Positions 5,194 to 7,214 of a DNA stretch of 7,214 nucleotides are shown here, piece by piece (within the stretch, counting starts at the first letter, position 1; each line of letters starts with the position of its first letter). The translations under genes and the position numbers were made by a program. Source of the DNA: Hyphomonas sp. (GTDB taxonomy: Bacteria; Pseudomonadota; Alphaproteobacteria; Caulobacterales; Hyphomonadaceae); the NCBI GenBank assembly GCA_003486945.1, contig DNFL01000059.1, forward strand, positions 1-7,214. Direction: 5' to 3'. A model generated the notes under the pieces. It was not told the origin of the DNA. It made no database searches and saw only the letters and a program-made list of their open reading frames with translations.

Positions 5194-7214
5194 ATGGCCG
5201 GACTTTCCGCCATGCGCCTGGCGCTTGCCTTGATGATGGTTTTTGCCTTCCTGCTCGGGAGCGCGCGGGCAGCGGGGCCAGAATGCGGCGCGCCGCTGGG
5301 GGTTTGCGAGGGGCAGGTGGCGGGCGCGTTTCCGCTGATTGCGGGCGAGGTGCCGGTAGCGGTGATGGCCGACGCGGCGGACTGGCCGGGTGTGCTGAGG
5401 GCAGCGAGTAATCTGACCACGGACCTTTCGGAACTTGCGCGGGGCGAGGCGGCAGCGGGCGAGTTTGCAATCATTGCGGGGACGCTGGGGCGTTCGGCGG
5501 TGATTGACCGGCTGGTGGCCGAAGGGCGGCTGGACGTTTCGGCCATCGACGGCGTCTGGGAAGGGTATGTGCAGGCGATTGTTGAGGCGCCTGCGGAAGG
5601 CATCTCGCGTGCGCTCGTGATTGCCGGGGCGGACAAGCGCGGCACGATCTATGGCATCTATGACCTTTCGGAGCGTGCGGGTGTTTCGCCGTGGAAATGG
5701 TGGGCGGATGTGCCAGTGCCGCACCGGCCGGAACTGTCTGTGACCGCCGGGAGCCGAGCCGACTGGCCGCGGGTGAAGTATCGCGGCATCTTCATCAATG
5801 ACGAGAAGCCGGCGCTCCATGGCTGGGTGAACCATTACTATGGTGGGTTCAAGAGCGGCTTCTACGAGCGCGTTTTCGAACTGATCCTGCGCAACAAGGG
5901 CAACTATCTGTGGCCGGCGATGTGGGGCGAAGCGATCTATGATGACGATCCGCTGAGTGGTCCGCTGGCGGATGAAATGGGCGTTGTAGTCGGCAAGTCG
6001 CATCACGAGCCGATGGGGCGCGCGCATGTAGAATGGGCGCGCTATGGCGAGGGGCGGTGGGACTATACTTCCAACGAAGAGGTTCTGCGCGGCTTCTGGC
6101 GCGATGGAATCGAGCGGCTGAAGGATTGGGAAACAATCGTCACGCTGGGCATGCGCGGCGATGGCGACGAAGCGATGACCGAGGGCACGGCGATTGCGCT
6201 GCTGGAGCGGATCGTGGCCGATCAGCGCGGCATCATTACAGATGTCACCGGTAAGCCGGCGGCGGAGCAACCTTCCATCTGGGCGCTCTACAAGGAAGTG
6301 CAGGACTATTACGACCAGGGCATGGATGTGCCGGAGGACGTAACCCTTCTGTTTGCGGATGATAACTGGGGCAACATCCGGCGCCTGCCGGAGTCCGGCA
6401 GTGAGCGGGCGGGCGGATATGGCGTCTACTATCATTTCGACTATGTCGGCGGGCCGCGAAACTACAAATGGCTGAACACAAACCAGATCGAGCGCGTTTG
6501 GGAGCAGATGAACCTCGCCTGGGAGTTCGGAGCGCGGCAGACATGGATTGTAAATGTTGGCGACATCAAGCCGATGGAGTTTCCGATCTCGTTTTTCCTC
6601 GATCAGGCCTGGAACCCGGAGGCAATGCCGCGCGAGCGGATGTCTGGCTATACAGAAGTGTGGGCGGCGCAGCAGTTTCCGGCGGAGCATGCGGGCGAGA
6701 TCGCTCAGATCACGGAGCTTTACACGAAGTATGTCTCGCGGCGGAAGCATGAGCTGGTTGATCCGAAGACGTTCAGTGTTGTGAACTTCGATGAATTCCG
6801 GCGCGTGACGGCGGAGCTGGAGGCGCTGGCGGCAAGGGCGGATGCGGTGCGGGCGAAGCTGCCGGCGGAGTATGATGACGCCTATGTGCAGCTGGTCTGG
6901 TTTCCCGTTCTCGCAACGACGAACCTCTACCAGCTTTATGAGGCGGCGGCGCTCAACCGGCTATACACGGCGCAGGGTCGAGCGATGGATGCGCAGGCGC
7001 AGGCCAATCGTGTAGAGGCGTTTTTTGCGCACGATGCTGAGTTGACGCGCGTCTACCATGAAGATGTGGCGGACGGGAAATGGGTGCACATGATGTCGCA
7101 AACCCATATCGGCTACACTTACTGGCAGCAGCCGGACAATCAGGTGATGCCGGCGGTGGAGCGCCCGGAGGTTTCGAAGAAGGCGCGACTGGGCGTTGCG
7201 GTCGAGGGCGATAG
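5194..7214 (+). CDS. Glycoside hydrolase family 115 alpha-glucuronidase (5' part, runs off right edge)
   Basis: Inverting enzyme of the family that removes alpha-1,2-linked (4-O-methyl)glucuronic acid from xylan, from internal as well as terminal residues. The window shows 673 codons and ends mid-codon with no stop. Residues 1-26 are a signal peptide (hydrophobic 9-22, then ARA cleavage near 26), so the enzyme is periplasmic or secreted and, unlike GH9, has no lipobox. An N-terminal domain (about 30-185) precedes the catalytic barrel. Conserved GH115 blocks are GIFINDEKPALHGW (198-211), NYLWPAMWGEAIYDDDP (237-253), SHHEPM (269-274), GMRGDGDEAM (319-328), DDNWGNIRRLP (389-399) and YYHFDYVGGPRNYKW (412-426). 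A helical region follows, closing with QTHIGYTYWQQP (636-647). The window cuts off as the C-terminal beta-sandwich begins, so the family's remaining domains are out of view. It is third in the operon. Xylan debranching is the best-supported role; action on arabinogalactan-type GlcA is a known alternative in the family. Confidence 0.93.
   Translation, partial: MAGLSAMRLALALMMVFAFLLGSARAAGPECGAPLGVCEGQVAGAFPLIAGEVPVAVMADAADWPGVLRAASNLTTDLSELARGEAAAGEFAIIAGTLGRSAVIDRLVAEGRLDVSAIDGVWEGYVQAIVEAPAEGISRALVIAGADKRGTIYGIYDLSERAGVSPWKWWADVPVPHRPELSVTAGSRADWPRVKYRGIFINDEKPALHGWVNHYYGGFKSGFYERVFELILRNKGNYLWPAMWGEAIYDDDPLSGPLADEMGVVVGKSHHEPMGRAHVEWARYGEGRWDYTSNEEVLRGFWRDGIERLKDWETIVTLGMRGDGDEAMTEGTAIALLERIVADQRGIITDVTGKPAAEQPSIWALYKEVQDYYDQGMDVPEDVTLLFADDNWGNIRRLPESGSERAGGYGVYYHFDYVGGPRNYKWLNTNQIERVWEQMNLAWEFGARQTWIVNVGDIKPMEFPISFFLDQAWNPEAMPRERMSGYTEVWAAQQFPAEHAGEIAQITELYTKYVSRRKHELVDPKTFSVVNFDEFRRVTAELEALAARADAVRAKLPAEYDDAYVQLVWFPVLATTNLYQLYEAAALNRLYTAQGRAMDAQAQANRVEAFFAHDAELTRVYHEDVADGKWVHMMSQTHIGYTYWQQPDNQVMPAVERPEVSKKARLGVAVEGD

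Noticed and set aside
4999..6750. Second long minus-strand open frame opposite GH3/GH115
   Set aside because: Same compositional shadow. GH115 motifs on the plus strand explain the region fully, and there is no ribosome binding site or recognisable domain on the minus strand.
1..7214. CRISPR arrays, insertion sequences, tRNA/rRNA genes, attachment sites
   Set aside because: No spaced direct repeats, terminal inverted repeats, transposase motifs or RNA gene signatures were seen; the window is almost entirely four coding regions.

Overview
The window is a piece of a carbohydrate-degradation locus from a GC-rich Gram-negative bacterium. Strong third-position GC bias, AGGAGG-type ribosome binding sites, exported lipoprotein-type glycosidases and a LacI-type operator would all fit an alphaproteobacterium (Caulobacterales / Hyphomonadaceae-like). 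That assignment is an inference; there is no rRNA or other marker gene here to confirm it.

Layout. Positions 1-581 hold the 5' part of a minus-strand gene for a secreted SGNH-type O-acetylesterase of the sialate O-acetylesterase (SASA) type; it runs off the left edge. Positions 582-750 are a divergent regulatory region with a perfect 14-bp palindrome (611-624) typical of LacI/GalR-family operators. On the plus strand follow three tightly packed genes that look like one operon: a GH9 glycosidase lipoprotein (751-2655), a GH3 beta-glucosidase of the ExoP type (2662-5142, 6 bases after GH9), and a GH115 alpha-glucuronidase (from 5194, 51 bases after GH3), which runs off the right edge without a stop codon. 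Nearly all of the window is coding. The only gap longer than 60 bases is the divergent promoter region.

How they could work together. All four products carry N-terminal export signals, so they would act in the periplasm or at the outer membrane. The esterase would remove O-acetyl groups and GH115 would remove alpha-linked (4-O-methyl)glucuronic acid. GH9 would cut or trim a beta-1,4-glucan (or related) chain, and GH3 would release terminal glucose from the resulting oligosaccharides. The combination points to acetylated, glucuronic-acid-bearing hemicellulose (glucuronoxylan with associated beta-glucan). A single acetylated and glucuronylated beta-glucan-type polymer is a less conventional alternative. 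The shared palindrome suggests that one sugar-responsive LacI-family repressor, not encoded here, controls both directions.

I see no mobile element, CRISPR array, tRNA, rRNA or clear terminator. Gene content is recognisable throughout; the points of interest are the enzyme combination, the operator, and some details of start sites and export signals.
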